Position numbers and translations under genes: made by a program
NCBI RefSeq assembly: GCF_014077095.1
Contig: NZ_JACGVG010000027.1
Span: 310,001-374,000, forward strand
Source: Colwellia sp. MB02u-6
GTDB taxonomy: Bacteria > Pseudomonadota > Gammaproteobacteria > Enterobacterales > Alteromonadaceae
Length of the DNA: 64,000 nt
Direction: 5' to 3'
In this document: piece by piece, positions 26,264 to 35,855 of the stretch
How positions within the stretch are numbered: the stretch's first letter is position 1
Layout: every line of letters begins with the position of its first letter
The notes under the pieces: model-generated
Told to the model about the DNA's origin: nothing
Databases searched by the model: none
Seen by the model: only the letters and a program-made list of their open reading frames with translations

Positions 26264-27646
26264 ATGCAAAAATTTCTACCATCGCTAGTGATGGCAGCAC
26301 TTTCTGTTGCCTTGACCGGTTGTTTGCAAAGCGAACAGCAAGACGAAAAAGTTGTTATTAATAAAAACCCATATCCAAGCACCTATAAAGCATTACCGTT
26401 ACAAACCACGCTGATTAAAAACGCGACGGTATTAACGGGTACAGGTAGCCGTATGGAAAATGCCGATGTCTTAATGATAGACGGTAAAATTAACAAAATT
26501 GGTAACAACTTATCTGCCGAGGGCGCGGTTGAAATTGACGCTGATGGCAAATGGATAACCCCAGGTATTATTGATGTACATTCACACTTAGGGGTATATC
26601 CAAGCCCATCGGTTGAGTCGCATTCTGACGGGAATGAAATGAGTTCGCCTAATACTTCTGAAGTATGGGCTGAGCACAGCATTTGGCCGCAAGACCCTGG
26701 CTTTCAAAAAGCGCGCGCTGGCGGTATTACCACCTTACAAATTTTACCAGGTTCAGCCAATTTATTTGGTGGCCGTGGTGTTACATTGCGCAACGTCCCT
26801 AGTCAGACTATGCAAGGTATGAAATTTCCAGCGGCACCTTATGGCTTAAAAATGGCCTGTGGTGAGAACCCTAAGCGGGTTTACGGTGCGCGTAAAGTAT
26901 TGCCTTCTACGCGTATGGGCAATATGGCCGGTTACCGCATGGCTTGGGCAGAAGCAACCGAATACAAACGTGCGTGGGAGAAATATGACACTGATTATGC
27001 TGCCGGTAAAAACCCTGCCGCCCCTAAGCGTGATATTGAGTTAGATACCTTAAAAGGTGTACTCGATGGTGATATTTTAATTCATAATCATTGCTATAAA
27101 GCTGAAGAAATGGCGATGATGATCGATCTTGGTAAAGAGTTTAATTATAAGTCAGGTACTTTTCATCACGCTATTGAAGCTTATAAAATAGCGGATACGC
27201 TAGCTGAAAATGGTAACTGTGCAGCAATGTGGCCAGATTGGTGGGGTTTTAAAATGGAAGCCTATGATATGGTGCAGGAAAATGTAGCTATTGTTGATGC
27301 TGTAAAAAACTCTTGCGCAATAGTACATTCTGATTCAGCTAATACCATTCAACGTTTGAACCAAGAAGCTGGTAAAGTTATGTATCGTGCCAACGAAAAC
27401 GGTTTTGATATAGCGCCAGAATTGGCGATAACCTGGATCACGGCGAATGCAGCACAATCTTTGGGTTTAGCGGATAAAACTGGCAGCTTAGAAATGGGTA
27501 AAAATGCTGATGTAGTGATTTGGAATCAAAACCCATTTAGTGTTTATGCACAAGCCGAACAGGTATTTGTTGACGGTGCAAAAGTATATGACCGTTTTGA
27601 TGAAAAATACCAAGCGAAAAGTGATTTTATGTTGGGTCAAAGATAA
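26264..27646 (+). CDS. Secreted amidohydrolase lipoprotein
   Basis: A 460-residue metal-dependent hydrolase of the amidohydrolase superfamily. It starts with a lipoprotein signal peptide ending in the lipobox LTGC (Cys20). The composite beta-sandwich and TIM barrel carry the HxH metal motif at His106 and His108 (IDVHSHLG), further histidines in HNHCYKAEEM and TFHHAIEAYK, and the late Asp in IVHSDSAN. The closing ADVVIWNQNPFSVYAQAEQV is typical of imidazolonepropionase/prolidase-like members. The gene is followed after 10 bases by a paralogue lacking the metal motif; the pair is probably one envelope complex. Substrate unknown, likely a peptide or heterocycle. Confidence 0.9.
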   Translation: MQKFLPSLVMAALSVALTGCLQSEQQDEKVVINKNPYPSTYKALPLQTTLIKNATVLTGTGSRMENADVLMIDGKINKIGNNLSAEGAVEIDADGKWITPGIIDVHSHLGVYPSPSVESHSDGNEMSSPNTSEVWAEHSIWPQDPGFQKARAGGITTLQILPGSANLFGGRGVTLRNVPSQTMQGMKFPAAPYGLKMACGENPKRVYGARKVLPSTRMGNMAGYRMAWAEATEYKRAWEKYDTDYAAGKNPAAPKRDIELDTLKGVLDGDILIHNHCYKAEEMAMMIDLGKEFNYKSGTFHHAIEAYKIADTLAENGNCAAMWPDWWGFKMEAYDMVQENVAIVDAVKNSCAIVHSDSANTIQRLNQEAGKVMYRANENGFDIAPELAITWITANAAQSLGLADKTGSLEMGKNADVVIWNQNPFSVYAQAEQVFVDGAKVYDRFDEKYQAKSDFMLGQR

Positions 27647-27656
27647 GGTGAATAAA

Positions 27657-28916
27657 ATGAAACAGTTAACATTATTTAAATCATCGCTAATTGCTTTGGC
27701 ACTAGCGAGTTCAAGCGCAAGTTTTGCACAAAGCTTTGCTATTACTCATGCCACAGTACACACAGTAACAGAGCAAGGTGTACTTGAAAACGCCACAGTA
27801 GTAGTTGAAAATGGCAAAGTGATTGCTATCAACCCTGAGACAATTAACGCCGATAGTATTATTGATGCGAAAGGAAAAGTTTTAACACCAGGTTTAATTG
27901 GCTCAATGAACCAATTAGGCTTAGTGGAAGTTAGCGCGGTTTCACGTAGTCGCGATGCTAGCGATAAAAAAGCCAATATAACCTTTGATGCAAGTTTAGC
28001 CTTTAATCCACGTTCTACGGTTATTCCTTATAGCCGTAAAGGTGGCATTACCAGTAATGTTGTTGCGCCTCGCGGTGGTGACGATATGTTTAAAGGCCAA
28101 ACTTTTGTTGCCGACCTTTCTGGAGAGTTTGATAGTGTTCGGATGAATAACAATAGTGTGGTGATTGACCTAGGCGCGAAAAGTAAAGGTTCGCGCGCGT
28201 TAAGCTTACAAAATTTACAATTTAAATTTGAAGATGCGGTTAAAGAATTAGCGAAAGCAAACAAGAAAACTACAAACACGAAAGATCAAAAAGAAGCAAA
28301 AGAGCCAAGTCGTGAAGCGCAAGTTATTAATGCGCTACTCGCAGGTGAAAAAGCCTTGGTCGCTTATGCTGATCGTGCCACCGATCTTTTGGCTTTATTA
28401 AAAATGAAAGAGCAATTTTCACTAGATTTAGTGCTAGTGGGTGCAGCTGATGCAGTATTAATTGCTGATAAAATTGCTGATGCTAAAGTGCCTGTTGTGA
28501 TGACAGCGTTAGATAACTTACCGGGCAGTTTTGATGCTTTACATGTGTCACTTGAAAATGCGGCTAAGTTAACGCAAGCTGGCGTGAGTGTGGCCTTGAC
28601 AGTAAATGGTGATACGCACAAACTTTATCAATTGCGCTTTCATGTCGGTAATGCTATTGCCAATGGCTTATCACGTGACACTGCACTGGCGTCGGTAACC
28701 GCTAATGTTGCCAAGGCTTTTAATCTTGATAGTGGTACTATTGCTGTTGGGAAAACTGCTGATTTAGTTTTATGGAGTGCTGATCCATTCGAACTAAGTA
28801 CCAAGGTTAGTCAGATGTGGATTAATGGGCAAGAGTATTCGACTCACAGCCGCCAAGATGCCTTGCGCGATCGCTATACAACGCCAAGCGATATGCCGAA
28901 AGCTTACATAAAATAA
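27657..28916 (+). CDS. Amidohydrolase-like protein lacking HxH motif
   Basis: A 419-residue exported paralogue of the gene before it, starting at ATG 27657 (AAGGTG upstream) with signal peptide MKQLTLFKSSLIALALASSS to ASFAQ. The fold is kept (LTPGLIGSMNQLG and ADLVLWSADPFELSTKV). Where the partner has HxH, this protein has Met84-x-Gln86, and the late Asp of the SDS motif is also not conserved (NGDTHK). It is therefore probably inactive as a metal hydrolase and may be a structural or regulatory partner. An upstream in-frame start at 27540 would overlap the previous gene by 107 bases and would mask the signal peptide. Confidence 0.85.
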   Translation: MKQLTLFKSSLIALALASSSASFAQSFAITHATVHTVTEQGVLENATVVVENGKVIAINPETINADSIIDAKGKVLTPGLIGSMNQLGLVEVSAVSRSRDASDKKANITFDASLAFNPRSTVIPYSRKGGITSNVVAPRGGDDMFKGQTFVADLSGEFDSVRMNNNSVVIDLGAKSKGSRALSLQNLQFKFEDAVKELAKANKKTTNTKDQKEAKEPSREAQVINALLAGEKALVAYADRATDLLALLKMKEQFSLDLVLVGAADAVLIADKIADAKVPVVMTALDNLPGSFDALHVSLENAAKLTQAGVSVALTVNGDTHKLYQLRFHVGNAIANGLSRDTALASVTANVAKAFNLDSGTIAVGKTADLVLWSADPFELSTKVSQMWINGQEYSTHSRQDALRDRYTTPSDMPKAYIK

Positions 28917-28940
28917 TTTGAGTATATAATGTGAACTATC

Positions 28941-28969
28941 AAAGCCACGTTAATACGTGGCTTTTTTTT
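28941..28969 (+). terminator. Terminator of amidohydrolase pair
   Basis: AAAGCCACG pairs with CGTGGCTTT around TTAATA and is followed by a run of T. It lies 24 bases after the stop codon. Confidence 0.9.
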
Positions 28970-29129
28970 GCGTAATTTATGCTTTACTACTGAACAGTTG
29001 ATCTGCACTATTGAACTAAGCCATTGAAAGTCGATCGGAATACTTTAACGCTTTCCACCATCTTTTTAATTGTCTAAAATACTCATTATTTAAATTGCAA
29101 TAATAAATTTTTGTGTTTATGACTCGTAT

Positions 29130-29149
29130 CAGTCAGTCAGTCAGTCAGT
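29130..29149. repeat. Tandem tetramer (CAGT)x5
   Basis: Five perfect copies of CAGT lie in the 390-base gap before the mutarotase gene. A tetramer array in a leader could vary by slippage, though it is not within a reading frame. Confidence 0.85.
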
Positions 29150-29306
29150 TAGTTTCAATAGCTAATGCTCAGCTTTAGTTGAGTATTTATGCGGTTAGTT
29201 TTGGGTTAACTGACACTTCCCTGAACAAGTACTGCAGAAAAATAGGTCATAGCCAAGTAAATGGCGAACATGTAAACCATAGACATATAAATTTTAGAGA
29301 TAAAAA

Positions 29307-30197
29307 ATGCGAGAAGTATTGTTAGAAAATGAATTTGGTCATATTGAGTTGTATGAGTTGGCAAAAGGCTTACAAGCGCTGCGCTTTGTTCATCAAAAGG
29401 GTCAAGGCTCGGTAAGTTTGTATGGTGGCCAAGTGCTAAGTTGGCAACCCCACGGCCAACAACCGGTGTTTTGGCTGAGTGAGACTAGTGACTATCGTTT
29501 AGGCAAAGCCATTCGTGGTGGTGTGCCACTATGCTGGCCATGGTTTGGTGGAGAGGTTAAATTACCTAATGGTGAGTTAAATAAAGTCAGTAATCATGGC
29601 TTTGCTAGGCAAAGCCAATGGCAAGTCGCTGATATTAAAATGTTAATTTCTGGCCTTGAAATAACATTATCACTCACCGGCGAGCAACTTTCACCCCATT
29701 GGCCAGGCGCTTTTGAATTAACACAAACACTGGTGTTTGATGAATCGTTTATGCAAACTTTAACCATGAAAAATTTATCTCAGCAAACGGTAGAATATAC
29801 CGGAGCATTGCATAGCTATTTTTGTGTTGGCAATGCACAGGAGACACAAATTCCAGCGTTAAATGATGTGGTTTATGATGACAAACTAAGTGGCAGCGAT
29901 CGCCAACAATCAGCGTTAAAAAATTGTCTTGGCCCAACTGACCGTATTTATCACAGTAACAATAGCATGGTTATTGTTGACCAAAAGTGGCAACGAGAGA
30001 TTGAAGTATCGAGTCAAGGTTGTCAGCAGTGGGTATTATGGAATCCGGGCGAAGAGACTAAAACCATGGCTGATTTACATGCTCATGGTGAAAATGAATT
30101 TATTTGCCTAGAAGCCGCAAATACTCACTGGCAAGCAATAGCTAGTCAAACTAGTGTCAGCATCAGCCAAACCATTAAATTAAAGGCGATAGGATAA
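29307..30197 (+). CDS. yeaD: D-hexose-6-phosphate mutarotase
   Basis: A 296-residue enzyme of the aldose-1-epimerase superfamily, YeaD branch, that interconverts alpha and beta forms of hexose 6-phosphates in the cytosol. The signatures are YGGQVLSWQPHGQQPVFWLS, AIRGGVPLCWPWFG with the catalytic-region HGFAR, TGALHSYFCVG, and WVLWNPGEETKTMADLH with the late Glu in FICLEAAN. Length is standard. It is a single gene with GAGAT upstream of ATG. Confidence 0.93.
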   Translation: MREVLLENEFGHIELYELAKGLQALRFVHQKGQGSVSLYGGQVLSWQPHGQQPVFWLSETSDYRLGKAIRGGVPLCWPWFGGEVKLPNGELNKVSNHGFARQSQWQVADIKMLISGLEITLSLTGEQLSPHWPGAFELTQTLVFDESFMQTLTMKNLSQQTVEYTGALHSYFCVGNAQETQIPALNDVVYDDKLSGSDRQQSALKNCLGPTDRIYHSNNSMVIVDQKWQREIEVSSQGCQQWVLWNPGEETKTMADLHAHGENEFICLEAANTHWQAIASQTSVSISQTIKLKAIG

Positions 30198-30322
30198 CTT
30201 TTTCTACACTTTTATCTACATTATCGTATCGCTGTGTGACGAACTCAAGCTGAGGTTTTAATCAGTGCTTTTGAAACCAATACACTTTATTTTTTATTAG
30301 GTAATTTATTGTTGTTAAAAGT

Positions 30323-31783
30323 TTACCTAGCCATAGATTCAGTTTTATTAGTAAAAATAACACTTTTATTTCGCCCATTATTTTTAGCTTGATATAACGC
30401 TTGATCGGCACTTTCAATATAATCTTTGATGGTTTTATTTTTCACCGGTAATTCACAAATACCGAAGCTAACTGTGCTGGTAAATGAACTGCCAGTTGTT
30501 GATATAGGAAAAGAAATATCAGCGATATTTTTTCTAATGCGTTCAACAATAATATGTGCCTGTTTGGCGGTTGTTTCAGGTAACAACATCATAAACTCTT
30601 CGCCGCCCCAGCGGCCTACCACGTCAACTTTTCGTATGGTTTGGGATAATTGCTCAGCAATAATTCGCAATACATCATCACCAACTAAATGTCCGTAGGT
30701 GTCATTAATATTTTTGAAGTTATCAATATCAGCTAACACTAGGCAAAGGTTTTGATTGGTTTTAACAATATGATTAAACCGCCAATGAATATGGCTGCGG
30801 TTTGGCAGTTGGGTTAGATGGTCAGTTTCTGCCTGCTTAATTAATCGTGATTTGAAATAACTTATACTATATAAAAGCATCATATAAAAAAGAATGGCGA
30901 CTATGAAAAAAAGCAGAAAGCGTCCAATAAATATTTCCCAATATTCGCTTTGCCGATCAGCGGGCGGCGACACAATAAACATGCGCCAATTAAGCTCTTT
31001 TATCGGCATTTGAGAAATTAACAAACCTTCATCAGTGGTATAGATGAGTTCTGTGCTTAAGTTTATATCCGTAGCATTATTCTTAAGTAGCGATTGGTGC
31101 CAAGGCAAATCATTTAATCGCGTCATTAAGTCTTGGCGATGATGGCTTTTTGATTCCAAAATTTTATTGGAGGATAAGGTAATAATGTTATTACTATCAA
31201 CAAAGAATAATTCAAAACCAAAGCGATCACTGTATTCTTGAAATTTAATGGAAAAATAATTCAGGTCAATGGCTACGCCGGTAAAGCCAATAAACTCACC
31301 GTCGATATTGCGAATTTTATTATCAAAGTATAAATGTGGCTCTTCAGAATTACCTATGTCAGTAAATTGCTCGCCTGGTAATTCTTTGAGGCGACTATAC
31401 CATTCAGTTTCGTCACTGTTTAACATGGATTCTCGACCATCAGAGTCGAGCATCAAGTTATGTTTTTCCAAGGCAATAAATGCAACCATATTATATGAAT
31501 TGGCAATTTTTTCTAGATAAGAAGTAAGGTAGTCTTTTTCTATTTTTTCTTGATTGGCATAATCAATAATAAAATGATTATTCGCCATAAAGTTTGCCAC
31601 ATTTAACGGGCGAAGTATTTCACTAGCGATTAAAGAAAACAGTGGCGTTATAGCACTTTGCACTTGTTTATTGTGGTTATTTATAACGTCTTTTAAGGTG
31701 AAATAAGAGGTTAAAATAGCAGTAGTGATTGTAACGAAAAATATTACAGCTACGTAGCGATCAAATTTATTATTGAGCTTCAT
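30323..31783 (-). CDS. Membrane diguanylate cyclase with Cache-like sensor
   Basis: A protein of about 486 residues that makes cyclic di-GMP. Two membrane helices (about 12-30 and 280-300) flank a periplasmic double-Cache-like sensor. The C-terminal GGDEF domain begins at DHLTQLPNRSHIHWRF and has the active-site motif WGGEEF, so it should be active. The upstream RxxD inhibitory motif is not evident where I looked. I prefer ATG 31783 (MKLNNKFDRY) because the first membrane helix then lies near the N-terminus; the frame runs on to a TTG at 31840 with no ribosome-binding site. Monocistronic. Confidence 0.88.
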   Translation of the reverse strand: MKLNNKFDRYVAVIFFVTITTAILTSYFTLKDVINNHNKQVQSAITPLFSLIASEILRPLNVANFMANNHFIIDYANQEKIEKDYLTSYLEKIANSYNMVAFIALEKHNLMLDSDGRESMLNSDETEWYSRLKELPGEQFTDIGNSEEPHLYFDNKIRNIDGEFIGFTGVAIDLNYFSIKFQEYSDRFGFELFFVDSNNIITLSSNKILESKSHHRQDLMTRLNDLPWHQSLLKNNATDINLSTELIYTTDEGLLISQMPIKELNWRMFIVSPPADRQSEYWEIFIGRFLLFFIVAILFYMMLLYSISYFKSRLIKQAETDHLTQLPNRSHIHWRFNHIVKTNQNLCLVLADIDNFKNINDTYGHLVGDDVLRIIAEQLSQTIRKVDVVGRWGGEEFMMLLPETTAKQAHIIVERIRKNIADISFPISTTGSSFTSTVSFGICELPVKNKTIKDYIESADQALYQAKNNGRNKSVIFTNKTESMAR

Positions 31784-31922
31784 TGCGCAGATATTAGTGC
31801 CGAGTGTTAATGTTTGAGTATTTATAACGTGGTTAGTCAATTTTAGCTACGAATTTTACAATTTAGTGAGCATACAATCGTGTTAGCGATGAGCTTATGC
31901 CTAATAAATGCCTAATGAATAG

Positions 31923-32660
31923 CTAGTTAATACGTAAGTACTTATTTAATAGCGCCTGCGTAAAGCTTGTTTTTAAATAAAAGCCACGAGGTAAGGTTGT
32001 AAAGGGTTGACCAAGACGATTAAATGCTTGGGTTTTCGCCTGGCTATTTGCCGCTTTTGGTCGCAATTGCAAAACTTGCCCATGCTTACCATGAATATTT
32101 TCCACATCCCCCAGCACTATCATATCAGTGAGTTCTTGCCAGTCGAGGGCGAGTAGGTGTTCTTCTTCTGGTGAAGGCGACCAAATAAAGGCTGTGCCAA
32201 CAATACGATCAGCGATTGCTATGCTAGGTTCAGAGATAACAGGTACCCACAACACCCGCGCGATTTTATTACGAATATGACTTGTTTGCCATTGGGCGCC
32301 GACTAAACCTGTTAACGGGGCAACGCAGACAAAGGTAGTTTCTAAAGGCTTACCTTGATAATTAATCGGTAATGATTTTAGCTCAATACCTAAATGTGGA
32401 AAGTCGGGCTCTGGTCGTGAACCAGCACTAGCGCCTAATACTTGCTCTAGCAATAAGCCTATCCAGCCTTTATCACGTTTTAGGTCTTTAGGCACAACAA
32501 CGTTAATCAATTTTGCAATTTCTCCTAGCGACATACCAGCAAGGTTTTGTGCTCGTATGAGTAACTCTGCTTCGTTTTTAGGGCTTTTATTGCTATTCAA
32601 GGCTGGCTCTGTGTTAAGGCTCTTTGGCTCATTATCATTTAGTTTTGAGTCTTTGAGCAA
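31923..32660 (-). CDS. mutH: DNA mismatch repair endonuclease MutH
   Basis: Endonuclease that nicks the unmethylated strand at hemimethylated GATC during mismatch repair. The 245-residue frame contains the catalytic D-x(n)-E-x-K set as Asp86, Glu93 and Lys95 ([14 protein letters not shown]), matching E. coli Asp70, Glu77 and Lys79 with a 16-residue offset, and the conserved [14 protein letters not shown]. The only start is TTG at 32660 or a later TTG (residue 21); no ATG fits and no ribosome-binding site is clear, so the N-terminus is uncertain. Presence of MutH implies Dam methylation. It is divergent from rppH. Confidence 0.95.
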   Translation of the reverse strand: MLKDSKLNDNEPKSLNTEPALNSNKSPKNEAELLIRAQNLAGMSLGEIAKLINVVVPKDLKRDKGWIGLLLEQVLGASAGSRPEPDFPHLGIELKSLPINYQGKPLETTFVCVAPLTGLVGAQWQTSHIRNKIARVLWVPVISEPSIAIADRIVGTAFIWSPSPEEEHLLALDWQELTDMIVLGDVENIHGKHGQVLQLRPKAANSQAKTQAFNRLGQPFTTLPRGFYLKTSFTQALLNKYLRIN

Positions 32661-32816
32661 GGCAATTATTTTTTGTTACATGTTAAACATGTAAAATGTT
32701 ATGAACAAGCAAAGGTTAATACCGGCATATTGTGGTGCTTTGTGTTAATAAGTGTTTGCCCAAAAGTGCAGAATGTGGAAGAATCAAAGCATTATTAAAT
32801 GCTGTCAGGAGTTCCT

Positions 32817-33323
32817 TTGATAGATGCCGAAGGCTATCGAGCCAACGTTGGCATAGTAATAATCAATGACAGAGGACAAGTATTTTGGGCAAGGCGTTTT
32901 GGTCAGCATTCTTGGCAATATCCACAAGGTGGCGTTGATGAGGGTGAATCTGCAGAGCAAACTATGTACCGGGAATTAGACGAAGAAGTCGGTTTAAAAC
33001 CTGAACATGTTAAAATTGTAGCGACCACTAAGAATTGGTTAAGATATAAATTACCAAAAAGATTAATTAGGCACGAAAGTTTACCGGTATGTATTGGTCA
33101 AAAGCAGAAGTGGTTTTTACTGCAATTGACCGCACCAGAATCAGCGGTTGATTTATTGCATTCAAATCATCCTGAGTTTGACGATTGGCGTTGGGTTTCT
33201 TACTGGTATCCCGTTAGGCAAGTTGTGTCATTTAAACGTGAGGTTTATCGCAAGGTGATGAAAGAATTTGCCTTAGCGGCAATGCCTAGTCATCGTCAAG
33301 AGCGTCGTCGACGTCGTGCTTGA
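32817..33323 (+). CDS. rppH: RNA pyrophosphohydrolase RppH
   Basis: Nudix hydrolase that removes pyrophosphate from mRNA 5-prime ends and starts RNA decay. The Nudix box GX5EX7REXXEEXG is complete ([20 protein letters not shown] then EEVGL), and [12 protein letters not shown] is the family N-terminus. I place the start at TTG 32817 because AGGAG lies 5 bases upstream and the product then begins as family members do; an ATG at 32799 would place that AGGAG within the coding sequence. The tail is Arg-rich (RQERRRRRA). Neighbours mutH and ptsP match the enterobacterial order. A UUCG-loop terminator follows. Confidence 0.93.
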   Translation: MIDAEGYRANVGIVIINDRGQVFWARRFGQHSWQYPQGGVDEGESAEQTMYRELDEEVGLKPEHVKIVATTKNWLRYKLPKRLIRHESLPVCIGQKQKWFLLQLTAPESAVDLLHSNHPEFDDWRWVSYWYPVRQVVSFKREVYRKVMKEFALAAMPSHRQERRRRRA

Positions 33324-33358
33324 TTATTGTTCAACCTAGATTATTATTATGTTTTGTA

Positions 33359-33384
33359 AAATAGCTCACTTCGGTGAGCTATTT
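33359..33384 (+). terminator. Hairpin with UUCG tetraloop after rppH
   Basis: AAATAGCTCAC pairs with GTGAGCTATTT through 11 bases around TTCG, the very stable UUCG tetraloop. It lies 35 bases past the rppH stop; the T-run after it (AGTTTA) is weak. Confidence 0.8.
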
Positions 33385-33540
33385 AGTTTAAAATTATTGA
33401 ATTATTGAATGAGTTATGAGTATGGATGACATAACAGACTTCATTAATAGCTGCTAACTTAGCATAGGTCACTTCAATCAGGCTGCTTTGTCTCTTAGTC
33501 GTATTGAAGAGTCCAAAACAACTTATCTAAAGGGATGGTA

Positions 33541-35817
33541 ATGCTTACTATTTTGCGTCGAATTGTTCTAGAGTTTAGTCAGGCTTCAGAGCTTGACCAA
33601 GCGTTATTACGTTTAGTTAGTCAGGTTAAAAACGCACTCTCCACCCAATGTTGTTCAGTATATTTAGCGGATCATGAGAAGCAGCATTTCATTTTAATGG
33701 CCTCTAATGGCCTAGCCGAAAATGCTTTTGGCCGAACTTGTATTGGTTTTACCGAAGGATTGGTGGGCTTAGTCGGGCAACGTGAAGAGCCAATTAATAT
33801 TGCCAACGCTCAGCAACACCCAGATTTTATTCATGCGCCAGAAGTCGAAGAAGAGCATTTTAAAGCTTTTTTAGGTACGCCAATTATTCACCAGCGCAAA
33901 GTCTTGGGCATATTAACCGTACAACAAGAACAGGCACGTTTTTTTAACGAGAATGAAGAAGCATTTTTGGTCACGCTATCGGCACAACTTGCCACCGCAT
34001 TAGCCAGTGTTGAAGCGCAAGGTATGATTGAATTAAGTTATAGCCAAAATATGGCTAAAAACCTTGCGGGTATAGGCGGCTCACCAGGCGTGGCTATTGG
34101 TAAAATGATTGTGGTGCACCCTAAAGCTGACTTATCTAAAATAGCGCTTAACAAAGTCAGTGATAATCATCAGCAACTAATAATTTTTAATGATGCAGCA
34201 AGTCGCACATTTGCTGAGTTTTCTCAAATGAGTGAAAAATTAAAAGCGATAATTTCAGATAACAGTCTCGATATTTTTGATGTTTACAAGCAGTTGCTTC
34301 AAAGTGATAATTTTAAAGCTGAAGTTATTGCTAAAATTAAACTGGCTTGGAATGCACAAAGTGCTTTAAAATTGGTTGTTGATAGCTATGTTATGCAGTT
34401 TGAAAGTTTGGAAGATGAGTATTTGCGAGAGCGTGCCTACGATATTAAAGATTTAGGTAATCGATTATTAAATAATATTCAAAACTTGGCAGAAGAGGAT
34501 CAGCAATTACCTGAGAAATTTATACTTGTTGCAGAAGATGTTAGTGCAGCCATGCTCGCTGAATACCAACATCTTGGGCTGTTGGGCATTGTTTCAATCA
34601 CCGGCTCAAATAATTCTCATACGGCTATTTTAGCGAAAGCTTTGAATATTCCAGCAATTATGGGCGTTGATTATCTTGCTATTCGTCAGCTGCATAAAAA
34701 ACAGGCTATTTTAGACGGTTATGGTTGCCAGCTGTATGTTACTCCCGCAGATGCCCTGATTAATGAGTATCGACATATTGTAGCGGCAGAAAATAAATTA
34801 TACGCGCAAGTAAAAGAGGAAGAACATTTACCGGCATCGACCCAAGATGGTCATCATGTCAGTTTGTTGATTAATGCTGGTTTATCAGCAGGGTTTGAAT
34901 ACTCACAAAACGTTGGTGCTGATGGTGTGGGTTTATATCGTACTGAAATTCCCTTTATGAATCGGAGTTGTTTTCCCTCTGAGTCAGAGCAAACCGAGTT
35001 ATATCAGCAAGTTTTAGCATCATTCCCAGATAAGCCTGTCACCATGCGAACTTTAGACGTTGGTGGTGATAAATCGCTACCTTATTTCCCCATTATTGAA
35101 GCTAACCCTTTTTTAGGTTGGCGTGGTATTCGAATTACTTTAGATCATCCTGAAATATTTTTAGTGCAAGTGCGAGCAATGATGAAGGCAAATTATGGGT
35201 TGGGTAACTTAGCTATAATGTTACCTATGATTTCTAGTATCACTGAAGTTGATGAAGCCAATAGGCTGATTAATCAAGCGTATTATGAGCTTACATCAGA
35301 ATTGTTTTGTAATGAAAATGACGTTTTAGAACGGCCACAAGTGGGTGTGATGATTGAAGTGCCGGGCATTATTTTTCAGCTAGAAGATTTAGCAGATAAA
35401 GTTGATTTTTTCTCTGTTGGCAGTAATGACTTAACTCAATATTTATTGGCTGTTGATCGCAACAATAGCCGGGTAGCGAGTTTATATGATTTTTATCACC
35501 CTGCGGTTTTACGTGCGCTGCACTATATCGCAGAAAAAAGCCAACATCGAGATGTGCCATTAAGTATCTGTGGAGAATTAGCCAATGAGCCAACCGGTGT
35601 GCTTTTATTAATCGCCATGGGTTATAAAAATTTGAGCATGAGCGCTCATAGTCTTGCGAAAGTGAAATGGGTTATTCGTCATGTTGACTATCAGCAGTTA
35701 AAACAAATTTTAGTTCGAGTATTGAGCTTTACCAATACCAGTGATGTACATAGTTATATGCATGAGCAATTAGTTAAATTAGGTTTAGGGGACTTTGTGC
35801 ATGCCAGATTACAATAA
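33541..35817 (+). CDS. ptsP: PEP-protein phosphotransferase PtsP (EI-Ntr)
   Basis: First enzyme of the nitrogen-related phosphotransferase system; it passes phosphate from PEP to NPr. The 758-residue protein has an N-terminal GAF domain (about 1-160, SVYLADHEKQHFILMASNGL), the PEP-utilising phosphohistidine domain with His360 in NNSHTAILAKAL, and the C-terminal TIM barrel with GADGVGLYRTEIPFM, the MLPMIS segment and the Cys of ICGELANE. I chose ATG 33541 since AAGGG is 6 bases upstream; ATG 33535 is too close to it. The order rppH-ptsP matches E. coli. ptsN and ptsO are not in the window. Confidence 0.96.
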   Translation: MLTILRRIVLEFSQASELDQALLRLVSQVKNALSTQCCSVYLADHEKQHFILMASNGLAENAFGRTCIGFTEGLVGLVGQREEPINIANAQQHPDFIHAPEVEEEHFKAFLGTPIIHQRKVLGILTVQQEQARFFNENEEAFLVTLSAQLATALASVEAQGMIELSYSQNMAKNLAGIGGSPGVAIGKMIVVHPKADLSKIALNKVSDNHQQLIIFNDAASRTFAEFSQMSEKLKAIISDNSLDIFDVYKQLLQSDNFKAEVIAKIKLAWNAQSALKLVVDSYVMQFESLEDEYLRERAYDIKDLGNRLLNNIQNLAEEDQQLPEKFILVAEDVSAAMLAEYQHLGLLGIVSITGSNNSHTAILAKALNIPAIMGVDYLAIRQLHKKQAILDGYGCQLYVTPADALINEYRHIVAAENKLYAQVKEEEHLPASTQDGHHVSLLINAGLSAGFEYSQNVGADGVGLYRTEIPFMNRSCFPSESEQTELYQQVLASFPDKPVTMRTLDVGGDKSLPYFPIIEANPFLGWRGIRITLDHPEIFLVQVRAMMKANYGLGNLAIMLPMISSITEVDEANRLINQAYYELTSELFCNENDVLERPQVGVMIEVPGIIFQLEDLADKVDFFSVGSNDLTQYLLAVDRNNSRVASLYDFYHPAVLRALHYIAEKSQHRDVPLSICGELANEPTGVLLLIAMGYKNLSMSAHSLAKVKWVIRHVDYQQLKQILVRVLSFTNTSDVHSYMHEQLVKLGLGDFVHARLQ

Positions 35818-35855
35818 GCGTTTTTTAATGCTGTTATTACGCCACTCTAAAGTAA

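Larger units (their letters stand above)
28917..29306. other. Intergenic region with terminator and tetramer repeat
   Basis: This 390-base gap holds the amidohydrolase terminator and a (CAGT)x5 array, both listed separately, and the mutarotase promoter. No open frame looks real. Confidence 0.4.

Noticed and set aside
27540..27656. Upstream start for the second amidohydrolase
   Set aside because: It would overlap the previous gene by 107 bases and hide a good signal peptide beginning at 27657.
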